DNA of 64,000 nt from Enterobacter huaxiensis (GCF_003594935.2 NZ_CP043342.1:930001-994000); one strand, 5' to 3'. Positions 41,399 to 54,690 are shown, numbered from the stretch's first letter. The notes: generated by a model from the letters alone, not told the origin. Translations and numbers: made by a program.

Positions 41399-42538
41399 AT
41401 GAAAATTGTTATCGCACCGGACTCGTATAAGGAAAGTTTGAGCGCGCTTGAGGTCGCGACGGCGATTGAAAACGGTTTTCGCGAAATTTTTCCGACGGCA
41501 GAGTACGTCAAACTTCCGGTTGCGGATGGTGGAGAAGGGACCGTGGAAGCCATGGTCGCGGCCACTCATGGGCGTATTGTCCCCGTATCCGTCACCGGCC
41601 CGCTGGGTGAGCGCGTTGACGGTTTTTACGGGCTTTCCGGTGACGAGCAGAGCGCGTTTATTGAGATGGCGGCGGCAAGCGGTCTGGAGCTTGTCACGCC
41701 TTCCAGGCGTAACCCGCTGCTCACTACCTCGTGGGGAACGGGTGAGCTCATCCGCCATGCGCTGGATGCGGGCGTTAAGCATATTATTATCGGTATTGGC
41801 GGTAGCGCGACGAATGACGGCGGCGCGGGCATGGTGCAGGCGCTGGGTGCAAAGCTTCTGGATGCCGAAAAACAGCCTATCGGGCAGGGCGGCGGCGAGC
41901 TGGCGCGTATTGAGCATATCGATCTCTGCGGGTTAGATAAACGTCTGGCAGACTGCCGCATTGAAGTGGCGTGCGATGTCACCAACCCGCTACTCGGTGA
42001 AGAGGGCGCCTCTGCGGTGTTTGGCCCGCAGAAAGGGGCGACGCCGGAGATGATTATTACTCTGGACAAGGCGCTGGCCCATTACGCAAGGGTGATCGCC
42101 CGGGATTTAGATATTGATGTTGTCAGTCTCGATGGCGGCGGCGCGGCGGGTGGCATGGGGGCGGCGCTTTACGCCTTTTGCGGCGCGCAGCTGCGCCAGG
42201 GCATTGAGATCGTGACCGATGCGCTACACCTGGCCGACCAGGTGGCCGATGCGGATTTGGTGATCACGGGAGAAGGTCGCATCGACAGCCAGACGATCCA
42301 CGGCAAAGTCCCTGTGGGCGTGGCGAAAGTGGCGAAACGCTTTAACAAACCCGTTATCGGTATTGCAGGAAGCCTGACGGCGGACGTTGGTGTGGTACAC
42401 GATCACGGCATTGATGCGGTGTTTAGCGTGATCTACACGATCTGCTCACTGGAAGACGCGCTTGAAAATGCCAGCAAGAATGTGCAGATGGCCGCGAGGA
42501 ATATCGCGGCAACGTTAAAAGCGGGGCAGGGAATGTAG
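41399..42538 (+). CDS. garK: Glycerate 2-kinase, GarK-like
   Basis: Phosphorylates D-glycerate to 2-phosphoglycerate, the last step of glucarate/galactarate breakdown. The 379-residue protein opens with [20 protein letters not shown] and has [38 protein letters not shown] and [18 protein letters not shown], all signatures of the family. E. coli has two paralogues, GarK and GlxK; I favour GarK from the N-terminus and the catabolic context. In E. coli the gene next to gudD is barA, so this gene is extra here. It has a 77-base gap to gudD and may have its own promoter. Confidence 0.93.
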   Translation: MKIVIAPDSYKESLSALEVATAIENGFREIFPTAEYVKLPVADGGEGTVEAMVAATHGRIVPVSVTGPLGERVDGFYGLSGDEQSAFIEMAAASGLELVTPSRRNPLLTTSWGTGELIRHALDAGVKHIIIGIGGSATNDGGAGMVQALGAKLLDAEKQPIGQGGGELARIEHIDLCGLDKRLADCRIEVACDVTNPLLGEEGASAVFGPQKGATPEMIITLDKALAHYARVIARDLDIDVVSLDGGGAAGGMGAALYAFCGAQLRQGIEIVTDALHLADQVADADLVITGEGRIDSQTIHGKVPVGVAKVAKRFNKPVIGIAGSLTADVGVVHDHGIDAVFSVIYTICSLEDALENASKNVQMAARNIAATLKAGQGM

Positions 42539-42540
42539 TT

Positions 42541-42588
42541 CTCCCTCTCCCCGTGGGAGAGGGGCGGGGTGAGGGCATCAGGCCGCAC
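42541..42588 (+). repeat. Dispersed intergenic repeat, copy 3
   Basis: CTCCCTCTCCCCGTGGGAGAGG followed by a GGTGAGGGCATCAGGCCGCAC tail, two bases after the glycerate kinase stop. It is the best-preserved copy of the family also found at 1778 and 27621, and it abuts a REP unit. Confidence 0.75.
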
Positions 42589-42597
42589 CCGCACCTG

Positions 42598-42630
42598 TAG
42601 GCCCGGTAAGCATAGCGCCACCGGGCTTTT
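42598..42630. repeat. REP unit between garK and barA
   Basis: TAGGCCCGGTAAGCATAGCG and ACCGGGC (ending 42626), followed by TTTT. It lies between convergent genes and may also work as a terminator for the glycerate kinase. Confidence 0.75.
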
Positions 42631-42633
42631 ACC

Positions 42634-45393
42634 TCAGTTCCCCAACACCTTCATCGCTTCCCGCGTCACGTTATCCATTTCATCCAGCAGCTCCAGAAAC
42701 TCAGGCTCAAGCTCAGTTTCTGGGGTACCGGCGCGGAGCTGCTGTTCAAGCAGCTGACAGAGATTTTTCAGGCGCGGCACGCCGCTGTAGCCGCAGCTGC
42801 CGTGCAGCTTGTGGATGGCCTCCAGCAGTTCTTCAGGATTTTCGCCCACCAGCTGCTCTTCGACTTTATTACGAATTTCCGGCAGGAAAGCGACCAGCAT
42901 TTGCAGCATGTCGCGCGCCAGGTCCGGTTTACCTGCCGCCTGGCGCAGCGCCAGCTGCCAGTCAAAGGTGGCGTTGTGGTTAACGCTTATCTCGACCGGT
43001 TCGCTGGACACCGTGTAGGTCCCACCGATGTGCCCCGGCTTATAGCGTAACAGCAGGCTATTCAGTTTTTCTTCGTCAATGGGTTTTGCCAGATAGTCAT
43101 TCATCCCCGCGCTCAACAGCTTCTCTTTCTGGCCGGCCATCGCGTGGGCGGTGACGGCAATCACCGGCGTTTGCTGCTGATGCGGAAGCTGGCGGATCAG
43201 CTCGCAGGCGCGAATGCCGTCCATACCCGGCATCTGAATATCCATCAGAATCAGATCGAACTGCATCTGTTTAGCGTGTTCTACCGCCTCGGCCCCGCTG
43301 GTGCAGAGCTCGACGTGCTGGACCTGATCTTCAAGCAGCACGCCAATCAGCTTCAGGTTTGCCGGGTTATCATCCACCGCCATCACGGTCATCGGCAGCT
43401 TATGTTCGTCATGAACCAGCGGCAGGGCCTGGTGCGTTAGACGACAGTATTCTGTCAGCGCAGGCAGAAGACGCGTCGCGGTGAGGGGTTTTAGCAGGCA
43501 GGCCGCCGCCCCATCGTTTTTTAACTCTTCCGCATTGATTTGCGCGTGACACGGCAGCGCCAGCAGCAGGTAATCAGTCATCGATGCCGCTTTCGCCAGA
43601 CGCTCCTGCTGCATGGTCAGCTCGCCCGTAAAGGTCACCGGAATACCCATCAGCAGGATATCGTAATGCTCGATGGCCAGCGCAGAGAAGGTAGAACTGT
43701 AGACAACCTCCAGCGGCGTGGTGCTGAGCACGTCCAGCGTACACTGCGCCGCTGCGGCGTTTGGCTCGACGTAGGCCAGGCGCATCCCTTTCAGGCAGTC
43801 AGTGACCGGGCCATCGGCCAGTACATTCGTGTTGAGGTCAAGATTGATATGGAACCAGAAGGTTGATCCGCGGTTTGGCTGGCTATGGAAGGAGATATCC
43901 CCGCCCATCTCTTTCACCAGTTTTTGGGTGATCACCAGCCCAAGCCCGGTACCGCCGTGGCGGCGGGAAATGCTGGCGTCCGCCTGACGGAACGCCTGGA
44001 ACAGACGCGACTGGTCGCGCTCCGGTATACCGATGCCCGTGTCCCGAATCTGGACTTCAATCTGAACTTTGTTGTTACTGAGCGCCCGTTTTTCGACCAG
44101 AATGTCGATATTCCCGCTTTCGGTGAACTTAATCGCGTTACCTACCAGGTTGGTAATAACCTGCTGCAGGCGCAGGGGGTCACCAATGACGTTATCCGGC
44201 ACGTCGTTCTTAATATTGAGCGTCAGCTCCAGCCCCTTATCATGCGACGAGTGGGCAAGAAGCGTTACCACTTCATCCAGCGTGCTGCGCAGGGGGAACG
44301 GAATGCTCTCCAGGATCAGCTTGCCCGCTTCCAGCTTGGAGAAGTCCAGCACGTCATTAATGATGGCCAGCAGGTTATTGGCCGAGCGCTCGATGGTGTG
44401 CAGGTGATCGCGCTGCGTCGGGTTAAGCTCGCTTTTCAGCGTCAGACGGGTAAAGCCAATCACGCCATTCAGCGGCGTGCGCAGCTCGTGGGACATATTT
44501 GCAAGGAATTCGGATTTAATACGCGCCGCTTCCTGGGCGCGTTTTTTTGCCAGATCCAGCTCAACGTTCTGGATCTCCATCTGTTCCAGCGTTTCGCGCA
44601 GGTCGGACGTCGCCTGGTCGACGTTGTGCTGCATCTCTTCGTGATACGCAGCCAGCGACATTGCCATCGAGTTGATGCCGTTTTTCAGCATATCCAGCTC
44701 GCCCAGCATAAACCCTTCCACGCGGCTGTCGAGCTGCCCACGGCGGATGCGGTCAACGGTATTAACCATGTTGCGTATGGGTCCCGTCACATCGCGCATC
44801 AGTCGCCAGCCGAAGATCAGCGCAATCCCGATGCAGAACAGCATCATCATGCCGGAGATGAAAATTTCTTTGTACTGCTGCAGTCGGACTGACTTGAGAT
44901 CCAGCTCCAGCGCCACATATCCCAGCATATTGCTGCTGGTCTTGGCGTCAGACTGGGCTGATTCATCGGGCGAATAGCTTTCCGAGATGATTGGCGTGCG
45001 CAAAATCATGATATCCCCGCGCCGCAGCACCGTGAGGTGGCGCGGGAACGGCGTCCCGTCCGGGATTTTCAGGGCCGTAGGATCGAGTTGAAAATTCGAG
45101 GTAACAAACAGGCGGTTATGCTCATCGTACACGGAAATCGCGCGCACGATGTCCGAATGGCGGCGGTGAAGCACGCTGATTAACTGACCAATAGATTCGC
45201 GATTTTGCAGGTTCATCCCATACTCACTGGAGACGGCGAGCGGCTCGATAATGCTGGCTCCGGCGTCTTCCAGCTGCCTCTGCAAATCGTTATAGCGATG
45301 CACCACAAAGAAGATACTCAGCAGCAAACCGATGAGAACGGTGGGGGCGAGGATCAAAATCATCATGCGCGCGCGCAGGCTGTAGTTGGTCAT
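42634..45393 (-). CDS. barA: Hybrid sensor histidine kinase BarA
   Basis: Tripartite sensor kinase that phosphorylates UvrY in response to short-chain carboxylates such as acetate and formate, switching on csrB and csrC. The 919-residue protein has an N-terminal membrane helix (about 10-31), a periplasmic sensor, a second helix (about 178-197), HAMP, HisKA with [10 protein letters not shown] (His302), HATPase_c, a receiver with [13 protein letters not shown] (Asp near 718) and a C-terminal HPt with [12 protein letters not shown]. All phosphorelay residues are present. It is divergent from rlmD by 57 bases, and its target csrB lies about 7 kb away. Confidence 0.98.
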   Translation of the reverse strand: MTNYSLRARMMILILAPTVLIGLLLSIFFVVHRYNDLQRQLEDAGASIIEPLAVSSEYGMNLQNRESIGQLISVLHRRHSDIVRAISVYDEHNRLFVTSNFQLDPTALKIPDGTPFPRHLTVLRRGDIMILRTPIISESYSPDESAQSDAKTSSNMLGYVALELDLKSVRLQQYKEIFISGMMMLFCIGIALIFGWRLMRDVTGPIRNMVNTVDRIRRGQLDSRVEGFMLGELDMLKNGINSMAMSLAAYHEEMQHNVDQATSDLRETLEQMEIQNVELDLAKKRAQEAARIKSEFLANMSHELRTPLNGVIGFTRLTLKSELNPTQRDHLHTIERSANNLLAIINDVLDFSKLEAGKLILESIPFPLRSTLDEVVTLLAHSSHDKGLELTLNIKNDVPDNVIGDPLRLQQVITNLVGNAIKFTESGNIDILVEKRALSNNKVQIEVQIRDTGIGIPERDQSRLFQAFRQADASISRRHGGTGLGLVITQKLVKEMGGDISFHSQPNRGSTFWFHINLDLNTNVLADGPVTDCLKGMRLAYVEPNAAAAQCTLDVLSTTPLEVVYSSTFSALAIEHYDILLMGIPVTFTGELTMQQERLAKAASMTDYLLLALPCHAQINAEELKNDGAAACLLKPLTATRLLPALTEYCRLTHQALPLVHDEHKLPMTVMAVDDNPANLKLIGVLLEDQVQHVELCTSGAEAVEHAKQMQFDLILMDIQMPGMDGIRACELIRQLPHQQQTPVIAVTAHAMAGQKEKLLSAGMNDYLAKPIDEEKLNSLLLRYKPGHIGGTYTVSSEPVEISVNHNATFDWQLALRQAAGKPDLARDMLQMLVAFLPEIRNKVEEQLVGENPEELLEAIHKLHGSCGYSGVPRLKNLCQLLEQQLRAGTPETELEPEFLELLDEMDNVTREAMKVLGN

Positions 45394-45450
45394 GGCGTTC
45401 CGTTATGGGACAATTAAGATAATTATGTATATGTGAGAAATATCTCGGCG

Positions 45451-46749
45451 ATGGCGCAATTCTACTCTGCAAAGCGACGCGTGACGACGCGTCAGATCAT
45501 AACTGTTGAAGCCACTGACCTTGACCCCTTTGGTCAGGGGGTTGCACGTCACAACGGCAAGGCCTTGTTTATAACAGGTTTGCTGCCTGGAGAACGAGCA
45601 GAAATTACCCTGACGGAAGATAAACGCCAGTATGCGCGCGGCCAGGTGAAGCGTCGACTCAACGACAGCCCTGAACGCGCGGTCCCTCTCTGCCCCCATT
45701 TTGGCGTCTGCGGAGGGTGTCAGCAACAGCACGCCAGCGTAGATTTACAGCAAAAAAGTAAAAGCAGCGCGCTGGCGCGTCAGCTTAAGCACGAGGTTAA
45801 CGCCATTATCGCCGACCAGCCCTGGGGCTACCGCCGTCGTGCTCGTCTGAGCCTCAGCTACCAGCCTAAGACGGAGCGGCTGGATATGGGGTTTCGTAAA
45901 GCCGGCTCCAGCGACATTGTCACGATAAAGCGGTGCCCCATTTTGGTGCCCCAACTTGAGGCATTGCTCCCGGACGTGCACTTCTGTCTGTCCGGGCTCG
46001 AAGGGGTTCGCCATCTTGGGCACGTCGAGCTGGTTCTGGCCAACAATGGCCCGCTGATGGTCGTGCGTCATACTGCGCCTCTTACGAAAAAAGACCGTGA
46101 AAAACTGGAACGCTTTTCGCATTCTCACGAGCTGGCGCTTTTCCTTGCGCCACAAAGCGAGATACTTGAGCAGGTTACGGGAGACGCCCCCTGGTATGCG
46201 TCAAACGGGCTACGCTTAACGTTCAGCCCAAGAGATTTCATTCAGGTAAACGACGGCGTGAATCAGCAGATGATTGAACAAGCGTTGTCGTGGCTGGATG
46301 TACAAAAGAGCGATCGGGTGCTGGATCTGTTCTGCGGGATGGGTAACTTCACGCTGCCGTTGGCGCAGAAAGCAGCCAGCGTGGTGGGTGTTGAAGGCGT
46401 TGAGGCGCTGGTGGCTAAAGGGCGGGAGAACGCGCGACAGAACGGTTTGCAAAATGTGACATTCTTTCATCAAAACCTTGAGGATGATGTCACTCAGCAG
46501 CCGTGGGCGAAACAGGGGTTTGATAAAATTTTGCTCGACCCGGCACGTGCTGGTGCCCCGGGCGTAATGGCACATATTATTAAGCTCGCGCCGAAGCGTG
46601 TGGTCTATGTTTCCTGTAACCCGGCGACGCTTGCCCGAGACAGCGAGGCATTAATCAGTGCGGGTTACCAGATTCAGCGTCTGGCAATGCTGGACATGTT
46701 CCCGCACACTGGACATCTGGAATCGATGGCGTTGTTTGAGCACATCTAA
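45451..46749 (+). CDS. rlmD: 23S rRNA (uracil(1939)-C(5))-methyltransferase RlmD
   Basis: SAM-dependent enzyme that methylates U1939 of 23S rRNA. From ATG 45451 the product is 432 residues ([10 protein letters not shown], as in E. coli). It has an N-terminal TRAM domain, the iron-sulfur cysteines in [13 protein letters not shown] and KRCPIL, SAM-binding [16 protein letters not shown], and the catalytic [12 protein letters not shown]. An upstream GTG at 45433 gives six more residues and is less likely. relA follows by 51 bases. Confidence 0.96.
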   Translation: MAQFYSAKRRVTTRQIITVEATDLDPFGQGVARHNGKALFITGLLPGERAEITLTEDKRQYARGQVKRRLNDSPERAVPLCPHFGVCGGCQQQHASVDLQQKSKSSALARQLKHEVNAIIADQPWGYRRRARLSLSYQPKTERLDMGFRKAGSSDIVTIKRCPILVPQLEALLPDVHFCLSGLEGVRHLGHVELVLANNGPLMVVRHTAPLTKKDREKLERFSHSHELALFLAPQSEILEQVTGDAPWYASNGLRLTFSPRDFIQVNDGVNQQMIEQALSWLDVQKSDRVLDLFCGMGNFTLPLAQKAASVVGVEGVEALVAKGRENARQNGLQNVTFFHQNLEDDVTQQPWAKQGFDKILLDPARAGAPGVMAHIIKLAPKRVVYVSCNPATLARDSEALISAGYQIQRLAMLDMFPHTGHLESMALFEHI

Positions 46750-46800
46750 TTTGTTTGGCTTGCCGACTTCGGCAGGCCCTGGTCCCTAAAGGAGAGGACA

Positions 46801-49032
46801 ATGGTTGCGGTAAGAAGTGCACATCTTAATAAAGCTGGTGAGTTTGACCCACAAAAATGGATCGCAAGTCTGGGAATTTCCAGCCAGCAGTCGTGTGAAC
46901 GCTTAACCGAAACCTGGGCCTACTGTCTGCGTACCACGCAGGGACACACCGATGCTGAACTGCTGCTGTGGCGCGGTATCGAAATGGTCGAAATCTTATC
47001 CATGCTCAACATGGATATCGAAACGCTGCAGGCTGCGCTCCTGTTCCCGCTGGCCGATGCGGACGTGGTCTCGGAAGACGTGCTGCGAGAAAGCGTCGGT
47101 CAATCCGTTGTCTCGCTGATTCACGGCGTGCGGGATATGGCCGCTATCCGCCAGCTCAAAGCCGCGCAAACCGACTCCGTCTCATCAGAGCAGGTAGATA
47201 ACGTCCGCCGGATGCTGCTGGCAATGGTGGATGACTTCCGCTGCGTGGTGATCAAGCTGGCTGAGCGCATTGCCCACCTGCGGGAAGTGAAGGATGCGCC
47301 AGAAGACGAACGCGTGCTGGCGGCCAAAGAGTGTACAAATATTTATGCACCGCTGGCGAACCGCTTAGGTATCGGTCAGCTGAAGTGGGAGCTGGAGGAT
47401 TACTGCTTCCGCTATCTGCATCCGGCGGAATACAAGCGCATTGCTAAGCTTCTGCACGAACGCCGTATCGACCGCGAGCACTATATCGACGAATTCGTCG
47501 GCGGCCTGCGCCAGTCGATGAAAGAAGAGAACGTGCGCGCCGAGGTGTATGGTCGACCAAAACACATCTACAGCATCTGGCGTAAAATGCAGAAAAAACA
47601 CCTCGCCTTTGACGAGCTGTTTGACGTGCGCGCCGTACGTATTGTGGCGGAACGTCTGCAGGACTGCTACGCCGCGCTCGGGATAGTGCACACTCACTTC
47701 CGCCATCTGCCGGACGAGTTTGATGACTATGTCGCAAACCCGAAACCTAACGGCTACCAGTCTATTCACACCGTTGTGCTTGGCCCTGGCGGCAAAACGG
47801 TTGAAATACAGATCCGAACGAAACAGATGCACGAAGACGCCGAGCTGGGCGTGGCCGCGCACTGGAAATACAAAGAGGGTACCTCGGGCGGCGCGCGTTC
47901 CGGCCACGAAGACCGCATTGCCTGGCTGCGTAAGCTGATTGCGTGGCAGGAAGAGATGGCCGACTCCGGCGAAATGCTCGACGAAGTGCGCAGCCAGGTC
48001 TTTGACGACCGCGTGTACGTCTTTACGCCGAAAGGCGATGTTGTCGATCTGCCAGCCGGTTCAACGCCGCTCGACTTCGCCTACCACATCCACAGCGATG
48101 TGGGGCACCGCTGCATCGGTGCGAAAATCGGCGGACGCATCGTGCCGTTCACCTACCAGCTGCAGATGGGCGATCAGATTGAAATCATTACCCAGAAGCA
48201 GCCGAATCCAAGCCGCGACTGGCTGAACCCGAACCTCGGTTACGTCACCACCAGCCGCGGGCGCTCGAAAATTCACGCCTGGTTCCGCAAGCAGGATCGT
48301 GACAAAAATATCCTTGCCGGTCGCCAAATCCTGGACGACGAGCTGGAGCATATCGGGATCAGCCTGAAAGAGGCAGAGAAGTTCCTGCTGCCGCGCTACA
48401 ACTTCAACGAGCTTGACGAACTGTTAGCGGCGATTGGCGGGGGTGATATCCGTCTCAACCAGATGGTGAACTTCCTGCAGGCGCAGTTCAATAAGCCAAG
48501 TGCGGCAGAGCAGGACGCCGCCGCGCTTAAGCAGCTTCAGCAGAAAACCCACGCCCCACAGCAGCGCAGCAAAGACAATGGCCGCGTGGTTGTAGAAGGT
48601 GTCGGGAACCTGATGCACCACATTGCGCGCTGCTGCCAGCCCATCCCGGGTGACGATATTGTCGGCTTTATCACCCAGGGGCGCGGGATCTCCATACACC
48701 GCTCAGACTGCGATCAGCTTGCGGAACTGCAGTCCCACGCGCCGGAACGTGTGGTGGATGCGGTATGGGGCGAAAGCTACTCTGCCGGCTACTCGCTGGT
48801 GGTACGCGTCACCGCAAACGACCGTAGCGGGCTTCTGCGTGATATCACAACCATTCTCGCTAACGAGAAGGTCAACGTGCTTGGGGTGGCCAGCCGCAGC
48901 GATACCCGTGAACAGCTTGCCACCATCGATATGACCATCGAAATCTATAACCTGCAGGTGCTGGGCCGCGTGCTTGGCAAACTGAACCAGGTGCCGGATG
49001 TGATTGACGCCCGTCGTCTGCACGGCGGTTAA
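46801..49032 (+). CDS. relA: GTP pyrophosphokinase RelA
   Basis: Ribosome-associated (p)ppGpp synthetase that senses uncharged tRNA and triggers the stringent response. The 743-residue protein has an N-terminal HD-like domain without a clear catalytic HD pair, consistent with RelA lacking hydrolase activity, a synthetase domain with GRPKHIYSIWRKMQ and NPKPNGYQSIHT near 250-320, a TGS domain (VYVFTPKGDVVDLPAGSTPL), a zinc-finger/helical part with HHIARCCQPIPGD, and an ACT domain. AAAGGAGAG precedes the ATG. The next gene is mazG, with no mazEF between. Confidence 0.98.
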   Translation: MVAVRSAHLNKAGEFDPQKWIASLGISSQQSCERLTETWAYCLRTTQGHTDAELLLWRGIEMVEILSMLNMDIETLQAALLFPLADADVVSEDVLRESVGQSVVSLIHGVRDMAAIRQLKAAQTDSVSSEQVDNVRRMLLAMVDDFRCVVIKLAERIAHLREVKDAPEDERVLAAKECTNIYAPLANRLGIGQLKWELEDYCFRYLHPAEYKRIAKLLHERRIDREHYIDEFVGGLRQSMKEENVRAEVYGRPKHIYSIWRKMQKKHLAFDELFDVRAVRIVAERLQDCYAALGIVHTHFRHLPDEFDDYVANPKPNGYQSIHTVVLGPGGKTVEIQIRTKQMHEDAELGVAAHWKYKEGTSGGARSGHEDRIAWLRKLIAWQEEMADSGEMLDEVRSQVFDDRVYVFTPKGDVVDLPAGSTPLDFAYHIHSDVGHRCIGAKIGGRIVPFTYQLQMGDQIEIITQKQPNPSRDWLNPNLGYVTTSRGRSKIHAWFRKQDRDKNILAGRQILDDELEHIGISLKEAEKFLLPRYNFNELDELLAAIGGGDIRLNQMVNFLQAQFNKPSAAEQDAAALKQLQQKTHAPQQRSKDNGRVVVEGVGNLMHHIARCCQPIPGDDIVGFITQGRGISIHRSDCDQLAELQSHAPERVVDAVWGESYSAGYSLVVRVTANDRSGLLRDITTILANEKVNVLGVASRSDTREQLATIDMTIEIYNLQVLGRVLGKLNQVPDVIDARRLHGG

Positions 49033-49045
49033 GCACACTCTTCTG

Positions 49046-49084
49046 TAGGCCGGGTAAGGCGACGCCGCCACCCGGCATTTTTTT
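49046..49084 (+). repeat. REP unit between relA and mazG
   Basis: TAGGCCGGGTAAGGCGACGC...CCCGGCA (49046-49077) followed by seven T, so it may also end the relA transcript. It occupies the place that holds mazEF in E. coli. Confidence 0.85.
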
Positions 49085-49098
49085 ATCAGGACAAATTT

Positions 49099-49890
49099 AT
49101 GACTCAAATCGACCGCCTGCTCGGCATTATGAAACGCCTGCGCGACCCGGAAAACGGCTGCCCGTGGGACAAAGAGCAGACTTTCGCCACCATCGCGCCT
49201 TACACCCTCGAAGAGACCTATGAAGTGCTGGATGCGATTTCACGCGAGGATTTTGAAGACCTGCGCGGCGAGCTTGGGGACCTGCTTTTCCAGGTTGTGT
49301 TCTATGCCCAGATGGCGCAGGAAGAGGGGCGTTTTAATTTTAACGATATTTGCGCCGCCATCAGCGACAAGCTGGAGCGCCGCCATCCGCATATCTTCGC
49401 AGATGCCGCTGCTGGCAGCAGCGACGACGTGCTGGCCCGCTGGGAGCAGATCAAAAGCGCCGAGCGCGCTGAAAAATCTCAGCACTCCGCGCTGGACGAC
49501 ATCCCGCTGAACCTGCCTGCGCTGATGCGCGCGCATAAAATCCAGAAACGCTGCTCTGCAGTTGGCTTTGACTGGAACTCCCTTGGCCCAGTGCTTGAAA
49601 AAGTGCATGAAGAGATCGACGAAGTGATGCACGAAGCGCAGCAGGCCGTCGTGGATGAAGCAAAGCTGGAGGAGGAGATGGGCGACCTGCTCTTTGCCAC
49701 CGTCAATCTTTCGCGCCACCTGGGGGTAAAGGCGGAAACTGCCCTGCAAAAAGCCAACATTAAGTTTGAGCGACGCTTCCGTGAGGTTGAGCGTATTGTG
49801 GCCTCGCGCGGGCTGGAAATGACGGGAATCGACCTCAATGCGATGGAAGAAGTCTGGCAGGAAGTAAAACGCCAGGAACATGATCTCTAA
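49099..49890 (+). CDS. mazG: Nucleoside triphosphate pyrophosphohydrolase MazG
   Basis: Hydrolyses (d)NTPs to monophosphates and pyrophosphate; in E. coli it limits (p)ppGpp effects and interacts with Era. The 263-residue protein has two MazG domains: the first has GCPWDKEQTF and LEETYEVLDAI near 16-45, with the EExxE metal site, and the second LEEEMGDLLFATVNLSRHLG near 191-210 with its own EExxD. The length matches E. coli. ATG follows CAGGACAAATTT. Confidence 0.97.
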   Translation: MTQIDRLLGIMKRLRDPENGCPWDKEQTFATIAPYTLEETYEVLDAISREDFEDLRGELGDLLFQVVFYAQMAQEEGRFNFNDICAAISDKLERRHPHIFADAAAGSSDDVLARWEQIKSAERAEKSQHSALDDIPLNLPALMRAHKIQKRCSAVGFDWNSLGPVLEKVHEEIDEVMHEAQQAVVDEAKLEEEMGDLLFATVNLSRHLGVKAETALQKANIKFERRFREVERIVASRGLEMTGIDLNAMEEVWQEVKRQEHDL

Positions 49891-49902
49891 CGGAATTTTG
49901 CG

Positions 49903-49955
49903 ATCAAGCGCAATTTGTGTGATTTTTTAAATGACAAGCGCTTGATTTGCGTCAA
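49903..49955. promoter_or_regulatory. Inverted repeat and FNR-like site downstream of mazG
   Basis: ATCAAGCGC (49903-49911) pairs with GCGCTTGAT (49938-49946) around an AT-rich loop, possibly ending the mazG message. The right arm merges with TTGAT-TTGC-GTCAA (49942-49955), one mismatch from the FNR consensus TTGAT-N4-ATCAA. Confidence 0.4.
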
Positions 49956-50024
49956 AAACATTTACCCAAAAGGGGCTATTTTCTCACTCCTTATGTTTGT
50001 CATTGCCTGGAAAGGAGACGGAGA

Positions 50025-51751
<1,727 letters not shown>

Positions 51752-51761
51752 AAAAAGTTAG

Positions 51762-53132
<1,371 letters not shown>

Positions 53133-53156
53133 GCCTGAACTTTCGTTCTTCTGAGA

Positions 53157-53179
53157 AACCCGCTTCGGCGGGTTTTTTT
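53157..53179 (+). terminator. Terminator after eno
   Basis: AACCCGC-TTCG-GCGGGTT (53157-53174) with a UUCG tetraloop, followed by a run of T. Confidence 0.95.
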
Positions 53180-53264
53180 ATGTCTGAGCTAAAGCAGCTC
53201 TCGCACATGACCTTAAGGGCAACATCTGCGATAATTACCGTTCACCCCATTAACAGAGTTGACT

Positions 53265-53936
53265 ATGCAGTACCCGATTAACGAGATGTTCCAGACCCTT
53301 CAAGGCGAGGGTTATTTTACCGGCGTTCCCGCCATATTTATTCGTTTACAGGGATGCCCGGTTGGCTGTGCCTGGTGTGATACCAAACACACGTGGGATA
53401 AACTCGCAGATCGGGAAGTGTCGCTGTTCAGTATTCTGGCTAAAACCAAAGAGAGCGATAAATGGGGCGCGGGAAGCGCAGAAGATCTGCTGGCCATTAT
53501 CGGTCGTCAGGGCTGGACGGCGCGCCATGTGGTCATCACCGGCGGCGAACCCTGCATTCATGACCTGACGTCGCTGACCGAGTTGCTCGAAAAAAATGGC
53601 TTTAGCTGCCAGATCGAAACCAGCGGAACCCATGAGGTTCGCTGCTCCCATGCGACCTGGGTAACCGTCTCACCAAAAGTGAACATGCGCGGGGGCTACG
53701 ACGTGCTGTCTCAGGCGCTGGAGCGCGCGGATGAGATAAAACATCCGGTAGGGCGCGTGCGCGATATCGAAGCGCTGGACGAACTGCTGGGGACGCTGAC
53801 GGATGAAAAACAGCGCGTTATTGCGCTACAGCCGATCAGCCAGAAAGACGACGCGACGCGTTTGTGTATTGAAACCTGTATCGCGCGCAACTGGCGCCTG
53901 TCGATGCAGACGCACAAGTACCTGAATATTGCATAA
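53265..53936 (+). CDS. queE: 7-carboxy-7-deazaguanine synthase QueE
   Basis: Radical SAM enzyme that converts 6-carboxytetrahydropterin to 7-carboxy-7-deazaguanine, between QueD and QueC in queuosine synthesis. The 223-residue protein has the modified cluster motif CPVGCAWC (Cys31, Cys35, Cys38; Cx3Cx2C, as in E. coli) and VVITGGEPCIHD near 92. ATG 53265 gives MQYPINEMFQ; a TTG two codons upstream is rejected. The upstream gap carries the eno terminator. In E. coli QueE also blocks division under antimicrobial peptide stress. Confidence 0.96.
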   Translation: MQYPINEMFQTLQGEGYFTGVPAIFIRLQGCPVGCAWCDTKHTWDKLADREVSLFSILAKTKESDKWGAGSAEDLLAIIGRQGWTARHVVITGGEPCIHDLTSLTELLEKNGFSCQIETSGTHEVRCSHATWVTVSPKVNMRGGYDVLSQALERADEIKHPVGRVRDIEALDELLGTLTDEKQRVIALQPISQKDDATRLCIETCIARNWRLSMQTHKYLNIA

Positions 53937-53941
53937 AAAAA

Positions 53942-54017
53942 CCCGGAGGCGCTTGCGCTTTCCGGGCCTGCGATCCAGCCTTTTGTAGGCCGGGTAAGGC
54001 GAAGCCGCCCCCCGGCA
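53942..54017. repeat. Hairpin plus REP unit between queE and queD
   Basis: CCCGGAGGCGCTTGCGCTTTCCGGG at 53942-53967, preceded by seven A and so a terminator for queD on the minus strand, then a REP unit TAGGCCGGGTAAGGCGAAGC...CCCGGCA (53986-54017) between the convergent stops. Confidence 0.75.
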
Positions 54018-54021
54018 TGCA

Positions 54022-54387
54022 TCACTCTCCGCGATACACGCAGCCTGCGGTGCAGGTCTCTTTGATCGTTACCGCGCTCAGCAGCGGAATCAGCGGTTTC
54101 ATCTGGTCCCAGATCCATTTCGCCAGCACTTCGCTGGTCGGGTTTTCAAGACCCGGAATATCATTCAGATAGTAGTGATCCAGACGATCGTACGTCGGCT
54201 TAAAGGCCGCTTTCAGTTCAGCGAAGTCGATGATCCAACCGGTATGTGGATCGACTTCACCCGTGATTTCAAGACGCACCATAAACGAGTGTCCGTGCAA
54301 ACGGCCACATTTATGCCCGGCTGGGACGTGTGGAAGATGGTGTGCGGCTTCGAAGATGAAATCTTTAAACAGTGTGGTGGACATCAT
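54022..54387 (-). CDS. queD: 6-carboxy-5,6,7,8-tetrahydropterin synthase QueD
   Basis: Zinc enzyme that converts 7,8-dihydroneopterin triphosphate to 6-carboxytetrahydropterin, the first dedicated step of the deazaguanine pathway. From ATG 54387 the product is 121 residues ([10 protein letters not shown]). Zinc ligands are His16, His31 and His33, with nucleophile Cys27 in [11 protein letters not shown], and [13 protein letters not shown] ends the protein. A longer frame from 54471 would add 28 residues. It converges on queE and is divergent from cysJ. Confidence 0.97.
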   Translation of the reverse strand: MMSTTLFKDFIFEAAHHLPHVPAGHKCGRLHGHSFMVRLEITGEVDPHTGWIIDFAELKAAFKPTYDRLDHYYLNDIPGLENPTSEVLAKWIWDQMKPLIPLLSAVTIKETCTAGCVYRGE

Positions 54388-54690
54388 AGCTCTCAGTAAT
54401 GCGGAAAAAACCGCCGCATAGTACCGGAAAGCACATTTTTTAGCATTAACTAAAACGGCCTTTACCTTCATGCCTACCGAATCGAAGAAAATGACTGGTT
54501 TTTATGGTTATTATTCAATGGATTAGATAATCGTTTTTATCGTTAAGAACGATAACTAAAACAGGTTAGTCCATTTGGTTATTTATTATTTCCATCCCTT
54601 CTTTAATTGTTATTATCCTCGCCGTTAACCTTATCTTCAGTTTGGATTTACTCGCTTAAAGTCCGCTTGGCTACTGGAACATAACGACGC
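54388..54690. other. Regulatory region between queD and cysJ
   Basis: AT-rich, with no gene seen. It should hold the cysJIH promoter and CysB binding sites, whose loose consensus I could not place with confidence. A perfect palindrome TTATCGTT-AAG-AACGATAA is at 54537-54555, about 140 bases before cysJ. Confidence 0.6.

Noticed and set aside
54400..54690. Small genes upstream of cysJ
   Set aside because: No frame with a plausible ribosome binding site; the region is AT-rich and best read as regulatory.
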